Position numbers and translations under genes: made by a program. Source: AP-15 sp963716115 (lineage in GTDB: Bacteria > Pseudomonadota > Alphaproteobacteria > ATCC43930 > CGMCC-115725). From it: a DNA stretch of 64,000 bases. Shown here piece after piece: positions 35,597 to 44,624 of the stretch (positions are counted from its first letter, which is position 1; every line of letters starts with the position of its first letter). A model generated the notes under the pieces. That model had not been told where the DNA came from. It was given only the letters and a program-made list of their open reading frames with translations, and made no database searches. The stretch is from NCBI GenBank assembly GCA_963716115.1, contig CAVQSZ010000033.1, positions 1 through 64,000 of the forward strand, read 5' to 3'.

Positions 35597-36342
35597 GCGC
35601 CGCCGCGGCGCCGCCCGAGGTCGCGGCCGCCGCGGTTTGCGGCGCGGAACGGGTGGAAGCGATCGACTGGCCTCGCGTCGGCGGCGACCTCGACGCGCGC
35701 GGCTGGAGCCGGATCGGCAGGCTGCTCTCGCCCGAGGAATGCGCGGCGGTCGCCGGCCTCTACCCCAGGGACGAGCTGTTCCGCAGCCGGGTCGTGATGG
35801 CGCGCCACGGCTTCGGCCGCGGCGAATACAAGTACTTCGCCTACCCGCTGCCCGATCCCGTCGGCGCGCTGCGCACCGCGATCTACCCGCGCCTGGCGCC
35901 GGTCGCGAACCGCTGGAACGAGGCGATGCGCGTCGATGTCCGCTTTCCCGAGGCGCACTCAGCGTTCCTCGACCGCTGCCGCCAGGTCGGCCAGAGCCGT
36001 CCGACGCCGCTGCTGCTGCAATACGGCGAGGGCGACTACAACTGCCTGCACCAGGATCTCTACGGCGAGCACGTCTTCCCGCTCCAGCTGACGATCCTCC
36101 TCTCCGAGCCGGGCCGGGATTTTTCCGGCGGCGAATTCGTGCTGACCGAGCAGCGCCCGCGCATGCAGTCGCGCGCCGAAATCGTGCCGCTGCGCCAAGG
36201 CGACGCCGCGATCTTCGCGGTCAACAGCCGGCCTGTGCAAGGAACGCGCGGCACTTACCGCGTCACCCTGCGCCACGGCGTCAGCACCCTGCGCTCGGGC
36301 CATCGCCACACGCTCGGGATCATCTTTCACGACGCCGCCTGA
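35593..36342 (+). CDS. 2-oxoglutarate/Fe(II) dioxygenase, DUF2086 type
   Basis: This 249-residue protein has the metal triad of the 2OG-Fe(II) fold: HQD in YNCLHQDLYGEHVFPLQ and a distal histidine and arginine region in GTYRVTLRHGVSTLRSGHRH. DUF2086 (PF09859) proteins often sit beside ada. The ATG overlaps the ada stop (ATGA). By position it should act in alkylation repair, as AlkB does, but it is not AlkB by sequence and its substrate is unproven. Confidence 0.85.
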   Translation: MSAAAAPPEVAAAAVCGAERVEAIDWPRVGGDLDARGWSRIGRLLSPEECAAVAGLYPRDELFRSRVVMARHGFGRGEYKYFAYPLPDPVGALRTAIYPRLAPVANRWNEAMRVDVRFPEAHSAFLDRCRQVGQSRPTPLLLQYGEGDYNCLHQDLYGEHVFPLQLTILLSEPGRDFSGGEFVLTEQRPRMQSRAEIVPLRQGDAAIFAVNSRPVQGTRGTYRVTLRHGVSTLRSGHRHTLGIIFHDAA

Positions 36343-36590
36343 CCCGGCCGTGAGCCGCAACAGGGAAGGGCGAGGGGCTGCTCCCAGCGACGAAGATCCG
36401 GCACGACGAAGCAATCGACTCCGTTCTCGTCTTCCCGTGGGCCTTCAGCCCACGGACTTAGTTCCGTGGGGAAGGCCGGGATCCATTTCTGCCGTAGATA
36501 CCGGCCGGAGCCTGTCCTCGGGCCGCGCACGAGCGCGGACCCGTGGGCCGGTATGACGGGGTGGTGGCGCCATCCGTCAGGTGCGATCCA
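36343..36590. other. Intergenic repeats after the ada operon
   Basis: This gene-free stretch contains a hairpin near 36435-36470 (GTGGGCCTTCAGCCCAC with flanking repeats) and a GCCGGTAT-type dispersed element near 36495-36560. These are of the kind scattered between genes in this lineage. Part may serve as a terminator for ada and for the convergent unknown gene. Confidence 0.5.
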
Positions 36591-37218
36591 CTAGCAGCCG
36601 GGCTCGGAGGCGGTCGGATGGACAACCGCGCGATAGCCGGCGGCGAGCGCGCGGAGTGTCGACGGCGGCGTCAGCAGCCGGGCGTCCGTCAAGGACGGCG
36701 CGGCCTTGGCGGTAGCCGGCCTCGGACCACAGCAGCGCCCTGCCGCCGAGGATCAGGCAGCTCGCGTTCCCGGCCGCGACCATGGTCCCGTCCGGCAGCT
36801 CCGTCGGCAGCGCCGGCAAGGGGTGGGAGCGTTTGCCGCGCCCGTCGAGCCGCTCGCGGTGCAGCCTCTCGTCGATTTCGGCGGCGCGGGGCGATGCTCC
36901 GCCGTTTCCGGCCGCCCATGCCGCGCGGAACGCCTCGGCGTCCCCGCGCCGGCAATGGAAGCAGGGGCGATGGCCGGCGGCGAGCGCCGTGGCTTCGTCG
37001 AGGAAGAACAGCTCGGTCCAGCTCCTTGTGCCCATCACGACGCGGCGGCGGCCCTTGAACTCACAACGGCAGACGAGCCACGCCTTGGCCGCCCAGCGCC
37101 GGCCGAGCAGGGTTCGCGTCTCGGGGTCATGGATAATGCCGCGGTTGCCGGTATAGAGGCCTCGCTGCGGGATGGCGACGATATCGCCGAACGGCGTCAC
37201 GCGGTTTTGCAGCGGCAT
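36591..37218 (-). CDS. Conserved protein of unknown function, one frameshift near the end
   Basis: The protein begins MPLQNRVTPFGDIVAIPQRG and continues RGIIHDPETRTLLGRRWAAK, AWLVCRCEFKGRRRVVMG and ELFFLDEATALAAGHRPCFH. I know this as a widely conserved alphaproteobacterial unknown. An extra base at about 36691 shifts the frame near residue 176. The next frame ends in the expected LTPPSTLRALAAGYRAVVHP followed by TASEPGC, and I give that end. Cysteines in CRCEF and FHCRR could bind metal. There is no signal or membrane segment, and the neighbours give no hint of function. Confidence 0.75.
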
Positions 37219-37350
37219 TCCCGTTTCCCGGCGCTGTGGCCTTCCCAGAGGCAGATCGTCATGACAGGCGGGCGGGCGTCATGACAGGCGGGCGGGGCGA
37301 TTTTATGATGGCGGCCACGGCTGCCGCCACGGCCGGGCTCGGAGGTCGCG

Positions 37351-39774
37351 ATGAGGTCCATGCCGCGGGTTTCGCCGCCGCACGCCGCCCGGCCGATCCG
37401 CCCGGCGCGGCCCGCGCCGGAGAAGGCGGGCGGGGCGCAGCCGCCCGGCCGGTGGCGGGGCATCGCGAGCATCCCCGTCCTCGGCCGCGACGACCCGCGC
37501 GAGCGCAGCGCGGAGCGGAGCGCCGGCGAGGCCCTGCGCGCAGCGCCCGTCGAAAGGGCAGCGCCGGACCGGACGCCCGCGGTCGCCTCCGGCGGCTCCG
37601 GGGCGCCGCTCGACGCCGCCGCGCGCGCCTATTTCGAGCCGCGCTTCGGCCGGGATTTCGGCCATGTGCGGGTGCATGCCGACGCCCCGGCCGACGCCGC
37701 CGCGCGCAGCCTTGGGGCGGCTGCCTTTACGCTCGGCGCCGAGATCGCCTTCGCGGCCGGCCGCTACTCGCCGGCGAGCGGCGCCGGCCGGGCGCTCCTG
37801 GCGCACGAGCTGGCGCATGTCGCGGCGCCGGCCGGAGGCCCGCCGGTCCTCGCCCTCCAGCGGGTCGAGCAATATGAAACCAAGGCGGTCGGGTTCGACC
37901 CGGCGGCGCTCGGCGAAGCCGCCGAGCTCGGCTATTGGGAGCAGCAAATCCGGTCGGTGTTTCATCTCTCCGAGGATGCGCCGACGCAGGCCCGGCTCGA
38001 CGCCGATCCCGAGGAGCGCGACGCCGTGCTCTCGCTGGCCTGGCAAATGCGGCCGCGGGCCGCGGTCGCGCGGGAAATCGGCAACGTCGTCACGGTCCGC
38101 AAGCGGCCCGGGGCGGGCGCGTCGCAGGATCTCGCCTACCAGATCAACTTCAAGCCGCGGCAGAGCCCGGGCGGCCACGACATCGTCGAGATCCTCTTTG
38201 TCGCGGCGGGCGCGGGGGCGGTCCCGCTGCGGCCGGACGCGCCCTCCACCAGCTTCACGCGTTCGGCGGGCTATACGCCGGGCGGCTTTCCGCAGAACGA
38301 CGCCGCCCGATACTGGCAGGCTCATCCCGAAGAGGAGCGGCGCGTCTTCAGCTGGGTCGAGACCCGCGCCGGGGCCAGGTTCGATCAGGTCATCGATGCC
38401 GGCGCGGCCACCTTCAAGGTCGTCGGCTCGAAAGATCGCTCCGGCCGCGTCGCCGATCTGACCGTCATCTTCCTCGGTACGGTCTCCCCTTCCGCCCAGA
38501 CGCCGCCCGCAGGCTATCGGGCGCACGATTTCGCCGACCGCAACCTCGAGGAGGCGCGCAGCGCCGGCGATCCCGCCGACGGCGGCAGGCTCGGGGCCCT
38601 CGCCGGGCTCGACCAGGCGCCGGCGGCGGAGCAGGCCTCGGTCAAGCGCGCGGTCTGGCAATACTTTCGAAACGGCGCCCGCAATTCCGAGGTCGACGCG
38701 ATCGTGCCGATCGCCGGGACCATCACCTCCGAGCCGCGCTCGGCGGCGGCGCGCGAGGCCGCCGGCGAGTTCGCCCGGATCGGCGTCCCGCTCGACCCCA
38801 GGCGCGTGCTCTACACCTTCCGCTTCCGCCCCAACGCCCGCGACCCCAAGATCAGCGATGTCGAAATCGTGCGGATCGGCGAGCGAGGCCGCGAGGTCGC
38901 GCTGGCGCCGCAGGACGCCGTCGGGCTCGCCCGGGTGAACGGCTACCGCGACCACGCCAAGCCCGACGCGCAAGGCGGCGACGACATCGCGACCCTCAAG
39001 GCCTGGCTGACGATCCGCTATCACGGGATCACGCCGGAGGGGGCCGATTTCGCGGCGATCGAGAAGGACGTCACCGCCAAGATCCGCGCCGGCTGCGGCG
39101 AGCGGGAGTGGTTCAAGACGAATTACGGGATCGAGGTGCTGACCGCGGCCGACGCCGAGGGCTGGCTCCGATCGAATGTGGACAGGGCGCCGGAAGCGCT
39201 CCGAGGCCTGCAGAATTTCTCCAAGACCGAGCTTGCGGTGCTGGAGCTGGTCCTGGAACGGATCAGCGACAAGCTCACGCCGACCTTCAAGGGCCTGCGG
39301 CTGATCCGACAGAGCGTCTACAACAAGTGGATCGGCCCGCCGGACAACCCCGGGCCCGGACATTTCGAGCCGCGCCCGCTGGTCGCCGGCGTCACCATTC
39401 AGCCCGGCAGGACGCGCACGATCATCATCTTCGACCAGGCCGGCGTAAATGCCGGCAATCTGTTCCTTGGCGGCGGCTCGGGGGGCGTCGAGATCGCGAC
39501 CGCCTTGCCGATCGCGCACGAGCTCGGCCATACCGTCGAAGAGCTGCCCGGCCTGCGGCGGCCGGAAACGCTCAAAAAGGATTTCGACCGCCTCGTCGCC
39601 GCAAAGAACATTAGGCCGATCACCTGGTACGCCGCCTCGGACCCGCCCAAGGAGCTGTTCGCCGAATCCTTCGGGCTCTACTATTCCGACCCCGAATGGC
39701 TGCAGCGGAACTGGCCCGACCTCTATAATTTCTTCGACGCGATCGACAAGACCGGACGGCCGCCGACACCCTGA
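37351..39774 (+). CDS. Large DUF4157 protein with second, C-terminal HExxH metalloprotease domain
   Basis: This 807-residue protein has a basic, proline-rich N-terminus and a DUF4157 domain (residues about 85-160): LDAAARAYFEPRFGRDFGHV, RVHADAPADAAARSLGA and LLAHELAHV with HELAH at 152-156. A long middle part has no domain I can name. The C-terminal zinc protease-like region has HELGH at 723-727 and downstream glutamates in KELFAESFGLYYSDPEW (E768, E772), like the lethal-factor ATLF fold. DUF4157 is a marker of cargo linked to contractile injection systems and other toxins. No injection-system gene is in the window. A GGAGG site precedes the ATG, and there is no signal peptide. Confidence 0.85.
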   Translation: MRSMPRVSPPHAARPIRPARPAPEKAGGAQPPGRWRGIASIPVLGRDDPRERSAERSAGEALRAAPVERAAPDRTPAVASGGSGAPLDAAARAYFEPRFGRDFGHVRVHADAPADAAARSLGAAAFTLGAEIAFAAGRYSPASGAGRALLAHELAHVAAPAGGPPVLALQRVEQYETKAVGFDPAALGEAAELGYWEQQIRSVFHLSEDAPTQARLDADPEERDAVLSLAWQMRPRAAVAREIGNVVTVRKRPGAGASQDLAYQINFKPRQSPGGHDIVEILFVAAGAGAVPLRPDAPSTSFTRSAGYTPGGFPQNDAARYWQAHPEEERRVFSWVETRAGARFDQVIDAGAATFKVVGSKDRSGRVADLTVIFLGTVSPSAQTPPAGYRAHDFADRNLEEARSAGDPADGGRLGALAGLDQAPAAEQASVKRAVWQYFRNGARNSEVDAIVPIAGTITSEPRSAAAREAAGEFARIGVPLDPRRVLYTFRFRPNARDPKISDVEIVRIGERGREVALAPQDAVGLARVNGYRDHAKPDAQGGDDIATLKAWLTIRYHGITPEGADFAAIEKDVTAKIRAGCGEREWFKTNYGIEVLTAADAEGWLRSNVDRAPEALRGLQNFSKTELAVLELVLERISDKLTPTFKGLRLIRQSVYNKWIGPPDNPGPGHFEPRPLVAGVTIQPGRTRTIIIFDQAGVNAGNLFLGGGSGGVEIATALPIAHELGHTVEELPGLRRPETLKKDFDRLVAAKNIRPITWYAASDPPKELFAESFGLYYSDPEWLQRNWPDLYNFFDAIDKTGRPPTP

Positions 39775-40600
39775 TCAGCGCGCGCCGAAGCAGTGCTCCG
39801 GGCCCGGGAAGCGGCGCGCGCGGACATCGGCGGCGTAGTCCCTGGCGGCGGCCGAGATCAGCGGCGCGAGCTCGGCGTAGCGCTTGACAAAGCGCGGCGT
39901 GAATTGGGTAAAGACGCCGAGCGCGTCGTCGATCACCAGGATCTGGCCGTCGCAGGCGGGCGAGGCGCCGATGCCGATCGTCGGGATCGGCACGGCCTCG
40001 GTGATGGCGCGGGCGACCGGCTCGACCGTCCCCTCGACCACCACCGCGAAGGCGCCGGCCTCGGCGATCGCGGCGGCGTCGGCCATGACCCGCTCGGCCT
40101 GCGGCTCGCCGCGCCCCTGCACCTTGAAGCCGCCGGCCGCGTTGACCGATTGCGGCATCAGCCCGACATGGCCCATGACCGGGACGCCGCGCCGGACCAG
40201 AAAGCGCACCGTGTCGGCCATCTCCGCCCCGCCTTCGAGCTTGACCGCGGCGCAGCCGGTCTCGGCCAGGACGCGCGCCGCGCTGCCGAACGCCTGCGCC
40301 GGCAATTCCTGGTAGCCGCCGAACGGCAGGTCGACGACGATCAGCGCCCGCTGCGAGCCGCGCACCACCGCGGCGCCGTGCGCGATCATCATCTCCAGGG
40401 TCACCGGCACCGTGCTGTCGAACCCGTAGACCACCATGCCGAGCGAATCCCCGACCAAGCAGAAAGTCGACATGCGGGTCGAGCAGCCCGGCGATCGGCG
40501 CGGTGTAGGCGGTCAGGCCGACGATCGGCTCGCCGCCCTTGACGATATCGCCGATCCCGCGCCGCCTAGGCCGGCCGGGGGGATTTGCCTGTGTGCTCAT
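39775..40600 (-). CDS. panB: 3-methyl-2-oxobutanoate hydroxymethyltransferase, one frameshift
   Basis: PanB makes ketopantoate, the first step to pantothenate and CoA. From the ATG at 40600 the protein reads to GGEPIVGLTAYTAPIAGLLD. An extra T at about 40459 then shifts the frame. The rest is standard: VGDSLGMVVYG, FGGYQE, VKLEGGAEM, PVMGHVGLMPQSV and IPTIGIGASPACDGQILV. Total length is about 274 residues. The enzyme should be sound if the indel is a sequencing error. panC is not adjacent. Confidence 0.9.
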
Positions 40601-40651
40601 GACCGACTATGCCATCCTTTGTCGATCCCGGACCCGGGCGAGAAGGCGCCG

Positions 40652-40765
40652 ATGGCCGAAATCAATCACCAGATCAAGATAAAGGCCTCGCCGGGCGCCG
40701 TCCATCGGGCGCTGACGACAGCGGCCGAAGCCGGGGCGCATCGCCGGGACACCCGCCACGATTGA
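40652..40765 (+). pseudogene. Fragment of an SRPBCC/AHSA1-type gene
   Basis: An ATG at 40652 opens a 37-codon frame, MAEINHQIKIKASPGAVHRA and on to LTTAAEA. This is the typical first strand and helix of SRPBCC proteins. The rest of the domain (normally over 100 residues) is missing. It ends 8 bases before the CoxL-like gene. It is probably a remnant left by a deletion. Confidence 0.5.
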
Positions 40766-40773
40766 GCCGTCCG

Positions 40774-43148
40774 ATGGTTGCCTCCAATACGATCGACCTT
40801 CCCGATCTCAAAAGCCTCGGCGCGATCGGCCGGCCGCTGCGGCGCAAGGAGGACGAGCGGCTGCTGACCGGGCAGGGGCCGTTTCAGCGACGATTTCACC
40901 ATGCCCGGCCAGGCCTATGCGGCGATCGTGCGCTCGCCCCACCCGCATGCGCGGATCGTGGGCGTCGACACGGCGCGGGCGGCGGCGATGGCGGGGGTGC
41001 TCGGCGTCTTCACCGGAGCGGACTGCCGCGCCGACGGGCTTGCCCCGATCCCGCACAACCCGGTGCCGCAGACCCGCTACGACATGAAATTGACCGGTCC
41101 CGGCGGCGGCCCGGTCTTTATCGGCCCGCAGATGGCGCTGCCGGCCGACAGGGTGCGCCATGTCGGCGAGGCGGTGGCGATGGTCGTGGCCGAGACGGCC
41201 GAGCAGGCGCTCGACGCGGCGGAGGCGGTCGCGGTCGAATACGCGCCGCTGCCGTGGGCGGCGCAGGCCCGCGACGCGCTGGCCCCGGACGCGCCGGCGA
41301 TCTGGGACGAGGTGCGGGACAATGTCCTCGTCGACACCCGGTTCGGCGACCCCGCCGCGACCGACCGCGCTTTTGCCGAGGCCGAGCATGTCGTCGCGAT
41401 GGAATTTCATGTCGCCCGCGTGACCGGGGCGCCGATGGAGCCGCGCGCCGCGCTCGGCCATTACGATCGGCGAGACCGGCCGCTACACGTTGTGGGCCGG
41501 CAGCGGCGGCGCCGTCCGCCAGAAGATCGAGCTCGCCGCCGTGCTCGGGGTCGAGCCCGAGCGGGTGCGGGTCGTCTCGCAGGATGTCGGCGGCAATTTC
41601 GGCACGCGCAACCGCCTCTATGTCGAATCGGTCCTGGTGGTGTGGGCGTCCAAGAGGCTCGGCCGGCCGGTCAAATACGCCTCGACCCGCTCCGAGGTGT
41701 TTCTCAGCGACTACCAGGGCCGCGACCTTCTGACCCGGGTCGAGCTGGCGCTCGCCGCCGACGGCCGCTTTCTCGGGCTGCGCGCCGACAACGTCAGCAA
41801 TGTCGGGGCCCGCTGCGCCTCGCTGTCGCCGCTCGGCAAGGGCTCGGCGCTGGTCACCGGCAATTACGACATCCCGGCCGCGAGCCTGCGCTCGCGTGCG
41901 GTCTTCACCAGCACGACGCCGACCAACGCCTACCGCAGCTCGGGACGGCCGGAGGTCACCTATGCGATCGAGCGGCTGATCGACCGCGCCGCGCTGGAGC
42001 TGGGCTTCGACCGGGTCGAGCTGCGGCGGAAGAACCTGATCCCCGCGGGGGCGATGCCCTACCAGAACGCGGTCGGGGCTCGCTACGACAGCGGCGCCTA
42101 CGAAGCGAACATGGATCTGGCGATGCGGATCGCCGATTGGGACGGCTTTGCCGCGCGTCGGCGGGAAGCCGAGGCGCGCGGCCGGCTGCTCGGCCTCGGG
42201 CTGGCGAACTACGTCGAATCCTCGATCGGCGCGCCGCGCGAGCGCAGCGAGATCACGATCAAGCCCGAAGGCCGGGTCGAAATCGTGATCGGCACCGGGC
42301 CGAGCGGCCAGGGCCACGAGACGAGCTTCGCCCAGGTCGCCTCGGCGCTGCTCGCGGTGCCGGTCGAAAGCATCGACATCGTCATGGGCGACACCGATGT
42401 CGTCAGCCTCGGCGGCGGCTCGCATTCCGGGCGCTCGATGCGCCACGCCGCGACCCTTTTCGCCAAGGCCGCGCCCGAGCTGATCGCCAAGGGCAAGGCC
42501 GTCGCCGCGCGCCTCCTCGAGGCCGGCGCGGACGAGGTCGCCTTCGCCGACGGCCGTTTTTCGACGCCCCGCCGCAACCGCAGCTTCGACTTTCTCGAGC
42601 TGGCTCGGGAGGCGGCGCGGCTGGGGCTCGCGGCCGAGCTCGCGCTCGTCACCGACAACGAGATGCACGACCCGGTCTTCCCCAACGGCTGCGCCGTGTG
42701 CGAGGCCGAGGTCGACCCCGAGACCGGCGCGGTCGAGATCGCCCGCTATTCGGTCGTCGACGATGTCGGCCGCGTTATCAACCCGTTGATCGTGCACGGG
42801 CAGAGCCATGGCGGCATCGCCCAGGGTGTGGGCGAGGCGATGTGGGAGGAATGCGCGGTCGACCCCGGCTCGGGGCAGCCGCTCTCGGGCTCGTTCATGG
42901 ATTACGGCATGCCGCGCTCGGACAATCTGCCGTCCTTCACGGTCCGCATCGTCGAGGTGCTGTCGCCGACCAACCCGTTCGGCATCAAGGCCGGCGGCGA
43001 AGGCGGCTGCACCCCGGCGCTGGCGGTTGTGGTCAGCGCCATCCTCGACGCGCTGGCCCCGCTCGGGGTGCGCGACATCCCGATGCCCGCGACCCCGCTC
43101 ACGATCTGGCGCGCGATCCGGGACGCCAACGCGAACCCACAGGAATAG
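40774..43148 (+). CDS. Molybdopterin-binding subunit of a xanthine dehydrogenase/CO dehydrogenase-type enzyme, two frameshifts
   Basis: The product of about 790 residues is the large subunit of a molybdenum hydroxylase (CoxL/XdhB-like): GRPLRRKEDERLLTGQG, YAAIVRSPHPHARI, QDVGGNFGTRN, AYRSSGRPEVTYAIERLIDR and IKAGGEGGCTPALAVVV. Extra bases near 40875 and 41468 break the frame; both flanks are conserved. The CO dehydrogenase signature AYRCSFR is not present; AYRSSGR fits other substrates. The FAD and 2Fe-2S subunits are not adjacent, so this is an isolated large subunit. The start reads MVASNTIDLPDLKSLGAIGR. Confidence 0.88.
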
Positions 43149-43163
43149 ATCGGCGCTCAGCCT

Positions 43164-43199
43164 AATTCATGGTTAATAGGCTTGGGTTAACTATGAATT
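43164..43199. promoter_or_regulatory. AT-rich inverted repeat between the CoxL-like and PEP-CTERM genes
   Basis: Arms AATTCATGGTTAA and TTAACTATGAATT pair with one mismatch around a 10-base loop. It lies 16 bases after the CoxL-like stop in unusually AT-rich DNA. It has no U-tract, so an operator or a hairpin for mRNA stability is as likely as a terminator. Confidence 0.5.
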
Positions 43200-43274
43200 T
43201 GAGCCGTGTTTTAAACGTATTCGCATAGAGTTCGGTCACGCCAGACATGTTGCCCAGCCGACCGACTGCTTAGG

Positions 43275-43979
43275 ATGTCGCGGCGGAGATGTTTGGCGCG
43301 ACCAGCGTCAAACATTGCCCCGATGATCATACACTGCTTTCTCGTCTTTCGCGGTCTTGGCGCGCGCGCTCACCATGGCGCGAGGCGCGGTTTCGGCCAT
43401 GCGCTCGGCCACGCCCGCCGCGCCGTTCGGCACAGCGCGGCGTCGGTCTCGACCCGCGCCCTGTCGAAGGTCTGCGTCGCCGTCGGGCTGGCCGCCCTCG
43501 GCGCTTCCGGCCCGGCCGCCGACCGGGCGGCGCCGCGCTCACCGCCGCCGGGCGAAAGCAGCCTTGTGCCGAGCCCGCCCGCCGCGCTCGGCCCGCTTTG
43601 GGGGAGCGGGCTGGGGGACCCGGCCGTTGCGTTCGATGCGGACCCGGCCGCCGCGCTCGATCCGGACTGGACCAGCGGGTTGTCGGGGCCGGCGGCCGGG
43701 CTTATTCCGAATTGGCGTTCTGGACTGGCGGACCCGCCGATCCGGTTCGACCCGCAGGCGGGCCCCGGCGCGCCGGGCGACCCTGGCGGCGACCCTGGCC
43801 CTGGCGCCGACCCTGACCCCGGCTCTGGCCCTGACCCCGCGAGCCATCCGGCGACGGTCCCGGAGCCGTCGAGCCTGTCGCTCCTTCTCGTCGGCGTGAT
43901 CGCGGGCGCAGCGCGCTTCCTGGCGGGCGTCGCCGGTCCCGGCCGCCGGGCCGGGGCCAAGGACATGGGGCTCGCCTGA
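43275..43979 (+). CDS. Low-complexity PEP-CTERM protein
   Basis: This 234-residue protein is rich in proline, glycine, alanine and aspartate, with repeats such as GDPGGDPGPGADPDPGSGPD. It ends in a sorting signal (VPEPSSLSLLLVGVIAGAAR) and a basic tail. The hydrophobic segment near residue 65 (VCVAVGLAALGASGPA) may be the signal peptide, in which case the real start is further in than 43275. It ends 12 bases from the convergent Lrp gene. The disordered body has no known function. Confidence 0.6.
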   Translation: MSRRRCLARPASNIAPMIIHCFLVFRGLGARAHHGARRGFGHALGHARRAVRHSAASVSTRALSKVCVAVGLAALGASGPAADRAAPRSPPPGESSLVPSPPAALGPLWGSGLGDPAVAFDADPAAALDPDWTSGLSGPAAGLIPNWRSGLADPPIRFDPQAGPGAPGDPGGDPGPGADPDPGSGPDPASHPATVPEPSSLSLLLVGVIAGAARFLAGVAGPGRRAGAKDMGLA

Positions 43980-43991
43980 CCCCGGCGAGGC

Positions 43992-44519
43992 TCAGCGGTG
44001 GGGCGCCTCGTCGTCGCCGTCGCCGGGCAGGGCCTGCTCGAAGGCCGGCTCGTCGATCGGCACCCCGGGCTCCTGCTTGGAGACGCGCAGGGTCATCGCC
44101 GATTTGACGTGGCTGACGTTTGGCGCCGAGGTCAGCCGGGCGGTCAGGAAGCGCTGGAAGCTGTCCCAGTCGGCGGCGACGATCTTCAAGAGGAAATCGG
44201 TCTCCCCGGCCAGCATGTGCGCCTCGCGCACCTCGGGCCAGCCGGCGACCAGCTCCTCGAACGCCTTCAAATCGGCTTCGGCCTGGCTCGCCAGGCCGAC
44301 CTGGGCGAACACGGTCACGCCCCAGCCCAAGGTCTCGGGGGCGAGGGCGGCGTGATAGCCGCGGATGATGCCGGCTTCCTCGAGCGCGCGGACCCGGCGC
44401 AGGCAGGGCGGCGCCGAGATGCCGACGCGGCGGGCGAGCTCGACATTGGTCATCCGCCCGTCTTGCTGCAGGTTGCGCAATATCTGGCGATCGATACGGT
44501 CGAGCTTGATCCGCCGCAT
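43992..44519 (-). CDS. Lrp/AsnC family transcriptional regulator
   Basis: This 175-residue protein has an N-terminal winged helix-turn-helix (LDRIDRQILRNLQQDGRMTN, VELARRVGISAPPCLRRVRA) and a C-terminal RAM ligand-binding domain (GWPEVREAHMLAGETDFLLK). A GGAGGGGG site precedes the ATG at 44519. Such regulators respond to amino acids. It is transcribed away from the ELM1/PAP2 genes, from which it is separated by 105 bases. The last 25 residues are acidic and longer than usual. The target is not apparent. Confidence 0.92.
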   Translation of the reverse strand: MRRIKLDRIDRQILRNLQQDGRMTNVELARRVGISAPPCLRRVRALEEAGIIRGYHAALAPETLGWGVTVFAQVGLASQAEADLKAFEELVAGWPEVREAHMLAGETDFLLKIVAADWDSFQRFLTARLTSAPNVSHVKSAMTLRVSKQEPGVPIDEPAFEQALPGDGDDEAPHR

Positions 44520-44624
44520 CTCGATCCCCCTCCTTGCCGGATTATGGATCATAGGAAATCGCCGGTTGCGACGCAATTTTGCTGCTGTCTTGCCGGCGCC
44601 GAGGGGTTTTCGTAAACCGCCGCG

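Noticed and set aside
37351..39774. A complete contractile injection or type VI locus around the DUF4157 gene
   Set aside because: No sheath, tube, baseplate, spike or AAA ATPase gene lies in the window. Only the cargo-like protein is present.
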